64,000 nt of DNA from Neopestalotiopsis rosae. Lineage: Eukaryota > Ascomycota > Sordariomycetes > Amphisphaeriales > Sporocadaceae. Under the pieces are notes generated by a model. That model had not been told where the DNA came from. It was given only the letters and a program-made list of their open reading frames with translations, and did no database searches. Of this stretch, positions 43,276 to 54,070 are shown one piece after another (the first letter of the stretch is position 1; each line of letters opens with the position of its first letter). The position numbers and the translations under genes are program-made. The DNA is taken from the NCBI GenBank assembly GCA_023078685.1, contig JALGAS010000001.1, positions 2,728,001-2,792,000 of the forward strand, written 5' to 3'.

Positions 43276-43983
43276 ATGGCTTTCACCAGTGAGGATCCAG
43301 TCGAGGAATCCCTCTTGCGCTACAAAGACTCTCCTTCGGAATTCAACGATGTGCCGACAGTCAATACTAAATCCTCGGGGCAGCGAAGTCGGTTCGTTTG
43401 TGCTTTATATGGAGTCCTTGCTGGCATAGCTCTCGCCGTCATCATATTAGGAACGGTTTCTGTTCAAGTAACCACATCCCAGCCTGTCGTCCTCCACCAG
43501 GGATGGGAGCTTGAGCCTGCACTGAGGGTAGGGGAGGAACCGGTACAGGAAGGCCCGTCGTGCGGCAGCTCACCGAGCGAGGCGCGCGCACGGGGCTGCA
43601 AATTCGATCTCAATCTGTATTCGTGGGTACCGGCGCCATGTTTTGACGAGGAGTTGCAGATGGCATTTCAAGAGCGTGAGGCCGAGTGGTGGCGACAGCG
43701 TGGTGGGAAGGGCGGCGAAAAGGTTCCGCAAGAAAGGGTGGCGTTGGGTACGGAAGAAGCATTATGGTACTCGTGGGACTACCATGACTATCACTGCCAA
43801 TATATTTGGAAGCAGATGACTAGACTCTTGCGAAACTCGAGCCTTGCTATTCCTGGCCGTATGCTGGAGAACTACCACACGAATCATTGTATCGAAGTGC
43901 TGAAGGGCATAGATCGGGGCCCGGAAGAAGACATTAGCACCCTTGTTACATTGGGATACTCCACTTGTTATTCCCGATCATAA
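43276..43983 (+). CDS. UstYa-like (DUF3328) oxidase, short form, intact
   Basis: Intronless, 235 residues. Acidic cytosolic start, membrane anchor about 40-64, PSCGSSPSEARARGC block (95-108), LYSWVPAPC (114-122), then first metal motif HDYHC (170-174), second motif HTNHC (201-205), and a C-terminal GYSTCYSRS. Complete and normally spaced. Compared with the other short genes it has an insert of charged residues (WWRQRGGKGGEKV, 138-150) before the first motif. It lies just outside the right repeat arm and is transcribed toward the MITE-rich region. Confidence 0.88.
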   Translation: MAFTSEDPVEESLLRYKDSPSEFNDVPTVNTKSSGQRSRFVCALYGVLAGIALAVIILGTVSVQVTTSQPVVLHQGWELEPALRVGEEPVQEGPSCGSSPSEARARGCKFDLNLYSWVPAPCFDEELQMAFQEREAEWWRQRGGKGGEKVPQERVALGTEEALWYSWDYHDYHCQYIWKQMTRLLRNSSLAIPGRMLENYHTNHCIEVLKGIDRGPEEDISTLVTLGYSTCYSRS

Positions 43984-44329
43984 AAGGCTCTAGTACGGGT
44001 TTTAAAATTTACTCAATCTATGATACCATTCTTATCTCTAGGAATGTACTGTATTGTTCCCGCCAAGCTCACCTGATTAAAATGCGCACTTTTGACATGG
44101 GACGCCCTCTAGATCCTCGGAAGCGGACTAGGCCTGTGACTAAAGGGTTGGTGGACAAGAAACCCGCACACCGAAAATATGTGGGTCTAGGTAGCTTCAG
44201 CTTTCCGGATGCAGGCCGTGGCGTCAACAAAGCCTGCGTATCAAGGGAGCAGCGGTCACAGGGACTTGACCCGGCTTATGTGAACCTTATGCCCGTAGTC
44301 CGCCGCCACGCTGGTACAGTGTCCTGGCA
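43984..44329. other. 3' flank with a basic ORF
   Basis: An ORF at 43965-44384 begins in another frame inside the UstYa gene. Its middle part (RPLDPRKRTRPVTKG...) is basic but has no signal peptide or repeated cores, so I do not call it a precursor peptide. Confidence 0.3.
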
Positions 44330-44450
44330 CAGAACAGTAGCCCAGCATAGAAGAGTATCCCACCACAAAATAGTGTTCCACTAGAATATCCCAGAAGAAC
44401 ATCCCAGCACAGAAGAGTATCACCAGCACAGAAGAGTATCTCGACAGTAA
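44330..44450 (+). repeat. imperfect 18-nt tandem repeats (ACAGAAGAGTATCCC type)
   Basis: Several degenerate units such as GCACAGAAGAGTATC and GCATAGAAGAGTATCCCACC in a row, followed by a block (AACAGTCTAGAGCGGGCATC) that also follows the repeats at 55.97-56.1 kb. Confidence 0.65.
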
Positions 44451-45324
44451 CCACTCCGCTTATAACAGTCTAGAGCGGGCATCTTTTCGAAATACAACGA
44501 TTCATTGCGGAAGTAATGGAAGGGCGAATCTGGGACCAAATCGATGAACGCTTCTATTAGGGTGAGCTGCGCCTGAGCCGATCAAATAAGCTGCAGTATC
44601 TAACCTCCGGCACCGCATATATGCCATTATGGAATCTCTACGAATACTTCTTCCGCGACAACAATAGTAAACAGTCTTAGAGTACTCGTTTCGAACAAAC
44701 TCCGTCTCTGATTGGCTGGTGGTGTGACTGCTTCTCGTTTTTTGGATCCTAGAAGCTCCAAGACTAGGCGTGAAAGTTGGAGCCTCTGTCAGTACATTTG
44801 AAGTTCCGTTTGGACTGTGCTGGGTGCATGTAGGCAAGCATGTCCGTTGGAATGCAACAACTTGTTCATCTCCTTATTAAACAGTTCTCTCCTCGTTACT
44901 ATGAGCGCAACGCTGCGCGGAAGGATCTTGCCAGCTTTGTGGATATTTGACAATTGCTCTTTTGGCACATTGCCGCCGGTGCAAGGATAACGCGTATGTT
45001 CCAGAATTAAAAATTCGATTACGCGCGAACACGATCAAGATTCTGAATATGGCTTGTTTGCGACCGAATCGTGGTAGTTATGGTCATCACAAAACTGTGG
45101 AAGAGGACGGAACATGCATTGTATGTTTTCTTCCTTTGACGGCAGCGTCTAGGCCAAATAGAGTGCGGGGCGCAAGATACATTGACTAGACTATAGGTAC
45201 ATAGAATCACGGGAAGAGGTGGCACAGTGTACAGATAACAATGGTTCTGTTCCGGAAACATGTGTATGTCGTGGAACTCCCCTGACATTCCTGCCTTGAG
45301 TGTATCAAACTGTCGGGACATCAC
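44451..45324. other. MITE-derived and unassigned sequence
   Basis: 45230-45324 resembles 54930-55030 (both encode a matching GEFHDI/GELHDI stretch by chance of shared ancestry), pointing to a second copy of the same non-autonomous element. No gene. Confidence 0.4.
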
Positions 45325-45385
45325 CATGGCAGAAGAATATCCCAGAAGGGTATCCTAGGACAGAAGAGTATCTCGGCGTCTATAA
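45325..45385 (+). repeat. imperfect 18-nt tandem repeats
   Basis: AGAAGAATATCCC, AGAAGGGTATCCTAGGAC and AGAAGAGTATCTCGGC units in tandem. Confidence 0.6.
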
Positions 45386-45800
45386 AAATTATTGGGCACA
45401 ATCATAGATTATGATGAGCTTAGGATGGGTTGGTTTGCGGGTACTACTTGTATAAAGTATGAACTATAATCTATAGGATGCAAGGTGAAGATAATTTAGT
45501 TTGAGAATTGAACGATTCATGCCCCAAACTCAATGCGGCTCCGTCTACTTGTTACTTATTTACAGCAGTGGGTAGACTATACTGTGTTCCCTGCATTCAC
45601 AAGTCGATTTCAGCCTACAGGATATAGTTTTGTATGTTAATTCCGAAGTGCTCTTCTAAAACAATTTCAACTGCATTATGTTTTGTATAACCGCTAGTGG
45701 GCTGTACCAGACAGCGACATAGTTCCAAGAAATCACAAACTCACACATACATCTATACAGTAATACCGAAATGGCAGACGGAGCGGCACGCGATACATAA
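45386..45800. other. gene-free spacer
   Basis: Nothing recognised. Confidence 0.3.
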
Positions 45801-45906
45801 CTTGATCAAGACGAAAGGACTCTCTCTTCTCTCCTCCTTTCGCTATGTTTAGAATGCTCGTATGTAGTAGGAACAAGATCGTTGAATAAGCACTTGAACC
45901 CTTACA
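45801..45906 (-). repeat. LTR-like fragment, inverted partner of 4813-4918
   Basis: CTTGATCAAGACGAAAGGAC to GAACCCTTACA, nearly identical in reverse complement to 4813-4918 over about 105 bases. Confidence 0.6.
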
Positions 45907-46281
45907 ATTCGGCCAGAGTAACGTGCATTCATTGTACATTCTGGCCTATGAGCCCAGCTGATCGCGACTTGGCTTGCCAGATTGGGGTGCGACCGCGTTA
46001 GCCAGGGTTCAAAAACGTTTGTATGGACAACAAAACGCAATAAATTGATACCATAACGAGTCTTATCCTCAAACAGCAGCACAAACGTATGTTGGCGGTC
46101 AAGAAGGAAGAATACTCTGGAGCAACGGTTACGGCCGACAAGATTCGCGCCCACGTAAAGAAGGAAACAACCGCGGTGATCAACATTGGAAAAGTAGTAC
46201 TGTACCCTTGCTTAGTGGAATACTTTTCCCCAGTCTGATAATCAACGGGAGGGCCTGCTCTCCCCCGTTCACCGCAGGTCA
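45907..46281. other. spacer
   Basis: Where the C-terminus of the adjacent ATPase pseudogene should be; sequence shows no homologous continuation. Confidence 0.3.
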
Positions 46282-47652
46282 ATCTGTACGTACCTCCTGC
46301 ATACATAAATCCAGCAGCTTGGGTGAAATAGTTGGCTCCTGGGTCGATATGACAACGCGCGCACCTAGGTGGCGTTGCAGCCGAATAGTCGACAGCAGAT
46401 TCCCTGTCAAGGTCTCGCACTCAGCCGTCTCACCCATGTACTTGTGGGCCTCATCGAGGGCGACGACACGGTCCACAGCCGACGAGTCCTGTTCCAGGAA
46501 AATACTGAGGCAGATATTGAAGAGGGCGCACGCCATGGCTGCGGTTATGCATGGGCAAGAAAGATCTACTATTAGGAGCTCACCGGCCTGTTGGTTATGT
46601 GGCATGGTTAGGTCTCTAGTCACTGGGAACAAATAGCCAGACTTTGAGGGGAGAAGAGCAGTAGTAGCAGCAGAAAACGGACCTCGTGTCGCCAATTAGT
46701 ACTTTTGGAAGATATCTTGTTCGCTTCCCCCACAGGCTTCTTCCCTACTTGCGATGGATCCATGAAACTCTCGAGGGTGTCGATACGCTGCTGCAAGGGA
46801 CGTCTCTGTTCGGGTGTCAGGGACTCGGCGTCGAGCATCGAGATAAATTGGGCGTAGTTGAAACTTGTTCGTGTTCTCTGCTGCTCGATACGCATCTCGC
46901 GCAGGATACGTTGAATGACTTGCATGTACAGCGGCGTATTATTGTCGCCAAAGGCCATTAGATCTAGCATACGTTTCGTATTAAGTTAGTTCTGATCGAG
47001 ACGCAGCTCTTCAACTTTAACATCGAGCTGTGCATAGGTATCCTACATATTGGATCATTCATTAACTAGGCCAGGAAGGAGAAACGTGGATTGTGGAGGT
47101 GTGATTATAATGTACCTGGATGGTGCTGATATTGGTTGGCGAACAAAGAACTCGTACTTTGACCGATTTGTCAGACGATAAGTACGCTGCTTCACAAGGG
47201 GAACCGCCGGTGTCGGAAATGTAAGGATCGCAATGGAATACAACGCCGGTCAAGGGGTGTGGTAAACGACCGAGTCTCTCTGATGGAATGAGGCAGCTCT
47301 CGAGTATGCACGAGAGGCTGTGACTTTTGCCGGAGCCCTGACTACCGCAGATGAAAATACTGGAGGGCGAGGCGACATTGAAGAATATGCGGGGGTCATC
47401 GATAGACTCCAAGTCATTCATGGCTTTGGTGTCTCCTGCAAGGAGGGCGTACTGGTTGAAGGGTTTTCTGTCAGGGTCTGCTGAGAGTCTATCTGCATGC
47501 TTCATGACAGAATGACTGAAAAGAGGAGCAGCAAGCATCTCGTTGAGCTCATCTTTGCCTGGAGTGCGGCCCAGGAGTTTCATATGGAGAATCTTCTCCC
47601 GGTCATCGTTAATCCCTTCATCCTCATCCGCAAAGTATCCGCCCGGAGTCAT
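46282..47652 (-). pseudogene. P-loop ATPase, truncated and with an internal stop
   Basis: Starts MTPGGYFADEDEG at 47652. It reads a Walker A motif (GSQGSGKSHS) in SSIFICGSQGSGKSHSLSCI, an intron GTACATTA...ATGTAG (about 47044-47120), DTYAQLDVKVEELRLDQN, then an in-frame TAA followed by LNTKRMLDLMAFGDN. After a second intron (GTCCGT...CAAAG, about 46640-46680) comes SGYLFPVTRDLTMPHNQQAG and a Walker B-like RVVALDEAHKYMGE, then VVISTQEPTISPKLLDLC. The order resembles HerA/FtsK-like fungal P-loop proteins of unknown role. The stop between QN and LN, and the loss of everything after LLDLC, make it non-functional. The stop may have replaced a single aromatic or polar codon. Confidence 0.68.
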
Positions 47653-49995
47653 TTTGACTTTCTAGTAGCCCTACTCAATAATCCTGTGAGAAGAGCAAAG
47701 GTGACCAAAATCAAGACTCAGGGTATTAGGTTCGGTGGTTGGTTTTTGGGACTAGTAAATGCAGCGCATTTCTGGGTGTGGGGGAAAACGGAAAGGCGGA
47801 CCTTTAATAAAGTCGCTTAGCGCTTAATATAAGCAAAAACGTTCAGAAGTTTTTGCTTTCTTTATTTCGGCGTGGCGTTACCCAATCAACCTACTGTGGG
47901 TCTGGTTCCAAGAAACACCTTTTCAATTTTCTTTCTAATGATTATAAAGACAATGAAGTTGTATAAATTTGTAAAAAAAAAAAAAAAAAGCCTAGTTATA
48001 CGTTTCAAAGACAAATCCAATGGAAATGTGCTTTTTCTACGTAAGCCGGATCAGGAAGACCCGTCATTCGATGCCCTCAGGCCAATTATATGCAGGCCGT
48101 CTTCCGTTCACCGTATGTATGTTGCATTGCAGTGCAGAAAGTAATGATGTGGCCCAAATTGACTCGTTTTCAATGCTGAATGAGTCAGGATCCTTCCCAG
48201 GGATGCATCATCTACATATGAAAGCAATCTACGGAGAGCATTCTTATCAGATACGAAACCAGCTGAGTAAAAGTATAATGAAGGATATGTCGTGAATAGT
48301 GTTATGAGAAGTGGTTTAATTGGATTTTCGGAGTGGCGAATTGCATTGACGTCTTTCCGGGGAATTTCGATCATTATGGTTTTGAAATTCGAAGCATTAG
48401 TACAGAACATTCATTATTCAGTATTCATAACTGGCCATCTTGTATGCACTCCTGTCTTCCCAAACTCGCTGTCGGACAGGATTTCCCAAGCCGCTCCATG
48501 CCATGCGCCGGGGTTTGCCACATATGCACAACGTATTGTTCGGGCCGTGCATCAATTGGCGGCATCGAATGGCAGTCAATCATAATGCTAGGTTGAGATC
48601 CCGTAGCGGCGCAAGCAACCCAACGAATTGTCAAATGGTAGGCCTCCCAGAGAAGCCACACCGGTGAGAATATCTTGCAGCATATTGGCCTGCATTATCA
48701 GTATTACATGGTGAGGACGACCCAAGTGCATCCAGTCTTCCTCACTTGTCTTGCGCTATGTACAATCCAACTTTGGACTCCTATATATCTTTCATGTGCT
48801 GTCAAATACTCATAGTACCAGAGCGCTTTAAAAACTACTCCTTGAGCCCCGTGATGATGCAATATGTAACATATGTTGAAAGTACTAATAACCGTACAGT
48901 AGCCGCGATCAATTCACAAACTATAGCCAGCAAAGGCCGAATGATTAGCATTCCTTAGTACATGCTTTGGCTGATTATTCTTCCACTCATATTACTAGCC
49001 TTGACCGAAGACTTGAGGCAATCTAATTGCCGTAAGACTTATCTCGCTGCGGGGCGGCCGTTGTGCGAGAAACTACATTGATTTACTTTGCTAAAGTTTG
49101 GGGCTGGCATTCATGGATCCTTATCGGCGCAATCGCCCAACTTTTGAAAGGCTATTGGTCGGCCACTGATGCAACTGGATAGAGATGTGAAGCGACGGTA
49201 GCAGAAAAGGTTGCTATCCGGCGCGCAGGTCCAGTCGTAACCCCGCTCAGTCAAATTGAGACATGGAAGTTTAATTTCTTTTTACCACGCCTGGTTTATT
49301 TGGATACGCGGCCATCCATTTGAGGCGAAAAGATACCGCAGTCTTAGAGCTTGATTATTGAATAGATTAATTGGTCCGATTCTGATTAATGGTAAGGCCC
49401 AGAGCGTTTGCTTGCCGATATGGACCCTTATCGCCAAATAGGTAACACGTCACAGACTGCCCGCCATCTCCGGCCGATGCAAGACACGTGTCTCCATGGG
49501 ATTACGATCTCATTTTGTTGGAGTTGTACATTCTGTTACGGCTCTACATGGGCTTCGATATGGCAAGTCTCTTCAATATGTGTGACAACGATTTGCTCGC
49601 TCGTTGTTGTAAGAAGATAAAGAAAGTGATAAGTACAGCGAGAACAGAGCTACTATAGCTCGGAATACGTACACATAAGGCGGAGACATTCACAGATTGA
49701 AAAGTCTTTTTGTATTATCGCCGATCATCAGGATAACAAGCGATTTATTAGCTTCTCCAACATCTTCGTGGCGTGTAATCGAAATTCCGACGCGGAAAGT
49801 CCAAGACTGATGACCGCGGGTCTACCTTACACTGAGGTCATTTCGTTCTTGTAGGTCAGACAATATGGAAGCATCTATAAATGGTATTCTACTTTCGCTA
49901 AAATCATACATTCTCCAGACAAAGCTTACCCCAAATATTCTTGATATTATTACCACTGCTCAAAGAGTAATTTCACTCAAACTAAAGTCAGCATC
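47653..49995. other. gene-free region
   Basis: 2.3 kb with only short, domain-free ORFs; A-run at about 47972-47988. The last 100 bases are pyrimidine/A-rich and probably promote the dynamin-like ORF. Confidence 0.35.
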
Positions 49996-51264
49996 ATGGT
50001 TGTTACCACTTTACATTCCAAGGTTCTAGATGACCTCTGCTGCAAGGAACGCCTTGACCTGATGGACTCCATTGACACACTTCGCTCTCAAGGCATCAAC
50101 CATTTTGTCTCTCTTCCCCAAATCATTGTGTGTGGAGATCAATCTTCCGGCAAAAGTTCTGTTCTGGAAGCCATATCTGGCGTTTCATTCCCCATCAAGA
50201 GCAACCTCTGTACTCGTTTCCCTACAGAGCTTGTCCTGCGCAGAACGCCTGAAATCAGTGCTAGTGTTTCTATCGTACCTCACCATTCCAGACCTGATGC
50301 CGAGATGATGGCGCTTGCAAGCTTTCACAAAGATCTTAGGAGCTTTGATGGCTTATCCAGTCTTATCGAGGACGCCAAGTCAGCAATGGGAATCACGTCT
50401 CATGGGAAAGCGTTCTCAAGAGATTTGCTCCGCGTTGAGATTTCTGGTCCGGATCGACCGCACCTCACCATTGTGGACTTACCAGGGCTTATCCATTCCG
50501 AAACAAAGAATCAGTCAGCGTCAGACGTCGGTTTGATTCAAGAGGTGGTAGAATCATACATGAAGGAGCCAAGAAGTATTATCTTGGCTGTTGTCTCGGC
50601 CAAGAACGATTTTGCAAACCAGGTGGTTCTCAAACTGGCTCGCTGCGCAGATCCCACAGGCAACCGCACTCTTGGTGTCATAACTAAACCTGATGCCTTG
50701 CATCCTGGCTCGGGGAGTGAGTCACAGTACCTTTCTCTGGCTAGAAATCGAGAGGTCGAATTTCGTCTTGGCTGGCATGTTCTCAAAAATCAAGACTCAG
50801 AGGCGACCTTTGAATCACTAATGAAACGCGATGAGACAAAGGCAGAGTTCTTCGCGAGGAGTGTCTGGACAGACCTGCCGGCGTCACTACTTGGTATTGG
50901 CCAACTGCGTAATCGACTGAGCAAAGTGCTTCTGAACCACATTACCGAAGAACTACCAAGTTTGATTGTCGAGATCGAGGCGAAGCGCAAGGATTGTCAA
51001 GACAAGCTCGAGAAGCTCGGTACGCCCAGAGGAACTTTGCATGAGCAACAACGATACTTGATTGGTATCGGTGAATCATTCCAGAGACTCGTATAAAGTG
51101 CTGTTGACGGTATCTGATATGACCCGTTCTTCAGTGACGAGAAGTCAACTCATGGCTATAAGCGCCGCATTCGAGCCGTTATTCAAAATCTCAACGAAGA
51201 TTCTGCGGAAGTTCTTGCTACTCGGGGCCATAGCCGCCATTTGGTTGAAACCAAGAGCGTGTAG
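49996..51264 (+). pseudogene. dynamin-like GTPase, N-terminal GTPase domain intact, rest broken
   Basis: The 366-residue ORF carries the large-GTPase signatures: G1 GDQSSGKSS (47-55), an LCTRFPTEL segment with the G2 Thr (71-79), G3 DLPG (161-164), G4 TKPD (230-233). Dynamins remodel membranes by assembling through stalk and GED regions. Here the ORF ends at 51096 shortly after the GTPase domain. The same frame continues with a second stop nearby and then recognisable stalk sequence (YDPFFSDEKSTHGYKRRIRA, VIQNLNEDSAEVLATRG) until 51264, after which homology ceases. Full-length relatives are about 700-900 residues. A free GTPase domain without a stalk is unlikely to work, so this is most likely a recent pseudogene. 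Confidence 0.75.
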
Positions 51265-52121
51265 TGCAACACTGAATTTGGTTTTGTATTGATTTTGATC
51301 TACGGCCATACATTTTGAAGGAAGTAGCGGAACATCGATTTAGCCAGTGCAGACCTCTGTAGTTGAGTTGAGTGGGCCGTGTCTTGTAGGAGACCGATGG
51401 CACTTGGAGCTGGCCAGATCCTAGCAAGGGCATATCCAAACATAAGGCAATGGTCTGGACTACCTAATTCGAGAGCTGAAAGATGTTGGGTAAGTTTGCC
51501 GTTCTTGCCAATCGAAAACAAACTTGAACTTGACACATTGTACGTGATTTGCCATACCTATCTTCCGGGGCAAACTACACTAGCCCAGCGGGATACGATC
51601 ATAAGATCCGCATCATCCAAATGAAATCTCTGTTGCTGTTGCATGGTGCTGTTGCCACTTTTACCTAGCTCAAAGGGACAAGCATTGTAGTATTCCGGCC
51701 TCCATCCGGAGAACCGGAGCTTAGACCCACATGGTCCCGGCTGCGGGTTTAAGGCCCACATTTCATGTCCTTCACGCACAGGCAGGGCCCGCTTGGGAGG
51801 CTCTAGAGCGCATCGCCTATGGTAGTGAGTGACTACATGCTTGCAAGCGGCGCAAACAAGTCTCGCTGTTTCATAAGGCTGCTGGCCTTTCTGTGATTCA
51901 GTGTAGCAACACTTCTCGCCACGACTGCGCAGCTTGCTACACACTTTCTTACTTTTTCCATAGTTCATCAGATCACCACCCACACCTCCCTTGGAGCAGC
52001 AATACCACGACACAGTCGACTGTTGCGAAGAGGAATACAGCGTCGAGCTTGAAATCAGTCAAGCCCGTACATCGAAACTTAAAACGGGCTATCCAGTCCT
52101 CGCATTCGCCAATACAGCGTC
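51265..52121. other. spacer with a Cys-rich minus-strand ORF
   Basis: The 151-codon minus-strand ORF (51558-52013) contains CAACKHVVTHYHRRC and other cysteines and is divergent from the Zn2Cys6 gene. It could be a small zinc-binding protein, but I see no family match or clear splice structure. Confidence 0.3.
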
Positions 52122-52151
52122 ATGCACTGCTCTCGCCCTCACGGCTTCAAC

Positions 52152-53122
52152 ATGAACAGCCATAAAAGGGGGCATAAAAGGGTGTTGAGAGCTTGCCAAA
52201 GGTGCAGGCAAAAGAAGAACAAGTGTGACGGAGAGTTTCCCTGCAAGCGGTGCAAGGACGACGGGTCCATATGTACGGTGGGCAGAAGAAAGAAGAAAAA
52301 GAATAAGCAGTTACCTCCAGGGTGAGTTGTGTATATTCCCACAACAATGTACCGGCATGTTTCGATACTAACTCACCTACAGCTATGGCGAGGTATTGGA
52401 AAACATACAGCTTGCTTTGATCGCCACCCTACACAAGTTATACGCCATGGTGCGCAATGGTACACAACGGGATCTGGCCGAGCCCGAGCTTAATGATGGT
52501 GGCCAGCCTGTTATCCACAATATTGTCACTTTGCTCGGATCGATTCGCCCCGCCGAAGATATTGACTTGCCTCCTCACACTATCTTTCCCGAGGACGAGG
52601 CTGATCTTTCGAAATTGGCTGCTGAGATAGAGCTGCATCATCAAATGAACCATGAAACCCTTCCTACAACTATCAAGACCGAAACCGAGTCGATATGTGA
52701 TCGGAGAGAATGCGTCAGCTCGTCTGAGCTTGGCCTTCCGGAATCTGAGCAACACTCCCGGAAAGCGATAATGGCGAACCAAAATATCCAACCTCCTCCG
52801 CCCCCGAGCTTCCACCCTTGTAGCGATTTCGTTACGAGTACGCTATCCAACAAACTAGATCCCATTGCACTGCTCTCGGACCAGCCGCCAAACCAGGCAT
52901 TTTACCCAATACAGGATATGGGAGCGCTAAAACTCCATGAGTGAAACTTCACAATTTATGCAGCAAATGGATGTGGACATGACAGGCATGATGCTTAGCC
53001 ATGGCCTCCTCGGATCGGAATGCAGCATGCTCAAAACACACGTTATGTCAGATCCCAATCCCAATATAAGGCTCGAATTTGACGATTCTGCGTTCTATTC
53101 AGGTTACGGCTGGGATACATGA
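52152..53122 (+). CDS. Zn2Cys6 (Gal4-type) transcription factor, possibly frameshifted near the C-terminus
   Basis: Exon 1 (52152-52321) encodes a basic start and the binuclear zinc cluster ACQRCRQKKNKCDGEFPCKR then CKDDGSIC, all six Cys present. A 61-nt intron (GTGAGT, TACTAAC branch, CTACAG) joins exon 2 from 52383 with YGEVLENIQLALIATLHKLY, the helical linker common in small fungal Zn2Cys6 proteins, and acidic and Gln/Pro-rich parts. This reading stops at 52944 (243 residues). An overlapping frame starting at ATG 52937 runs to 53122 with MDVDMTGMMLSHGLLG and a terminal acidic, aromatic stretch that looks like the expected activation tail, so a one-base frameshift near 52940 is plausible. 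It may regulate the UstYa genes through CGG-N6-CCG sites. An upstream in-frame ATG at 52122 is an alternative start. Confidence 0.8.
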
Positions 53123-53954
53123 CACTCATGAGAAGATATGGGCAATCCATGCAACTTGTGCCTACGACAATTGAGAACCGCCCTAGGAGAGTGTAGTCAG
53201 TCAATAGTCACACGGAATAGACTTGCCACCTGTGGACATTTTTCTTCTTTACGTCAGCATGCGCAAATTATGACACTCGTCGTCTATATTTCTGTGTCAA
53301 TTCGAGATGATGGAGATGGTATGCCATCGCAATGCCGATGTCAGATTTTGAATTGATACCCATGTCAGACAACGTATGATACATGCTCTTGGTCTATTAT
53401 AGATCAGAGCTGCTCTTTTCTTGACTCCGACGAATTCTCCTGCTTCGGATTTGCGCTGCCGACATGTATCGTTTCATGTTCTAGCAATTTAAAGGTTGAA
53501 AGAAACAATAAAACCTCTCAGTCCATTCCTTAGTACAGAGTACTTCCTGCGTCTAATCGAAGGTCTAGTATTGAGTACGTATGGGTACGCCATTTTCGCA
53601 AATTAACAAGAATGGTTGCACTTCAGCAGGGGTTTCTCTTCCGTCGCATCTGATTTGTGCATCTTCGCACTAGAACATGATGGTGATTTCAGAGTGTCAC
53701 AATCTCGACGTAGTATTATGTCCTGTTTATCTGGGCTATTTTTCTTTTACAGATGGGATCAAAATCCCCTTCCTGTCACTGTTTCTCATCTCTAGCCGTT
53801 GAGCACGGACGATTCATATTCGGCGCTGACATTGCGGTCCCTCGGCCAGACCCATTTGAGATTGCTATCCATAAGTCCTTCAGCCGCTCAAAGACACTTT
53901 AACTCAAGAAGTACTTGGGGCGAGTGCTGGATGTGGCTGGACGAAATACTATAG
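53123..53954. other. MITE-derived sequence
   Basis: 53790-53885 (TTGAGCACGGACGATTCATA...GGCCAGACCCATTTGA) is another copy of the MITE core. No gene. Confidence 0.45.
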
Positions 53955-54070
53955 AAGCTGGTATACTCTTCTGTCCTGTTTGTCCAGTGCTACTCTTGTG
54001 TGCTGGGCTACTATTCTGTCCTAGTCTACTCTTTTATGATGGGATACTCTTCTGTCCTACAGACAACAAG
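53955..54070 (-). repeat. imperfect 18-nt tandem repeats, inverted
   Basis: Units such as GATACTCTTCTGTCCTAC and CTACTCTTGTGTGCTGGG, the reverse complement of the GAAGAGTATCC units, followed by a block matching 45.25 and 54.95 kb in inverted order. Confidence 0.6.

Noticed and set aside
43965..44384. 139-codon basic ORF as a candidate precursor peptide
   Set aside because: Starts inside the UstYa gene, has no signal peptide and ends in the 18-nt repeat array.
44330..44450. Reading the repeat-borne peptide stretches shared by 44.4 and 56.0 kb as a conserved small protein
   Set aside because: Similarity is due to shared element DNA; frames contain stops and the third copy at 55.6 kb is inverted.
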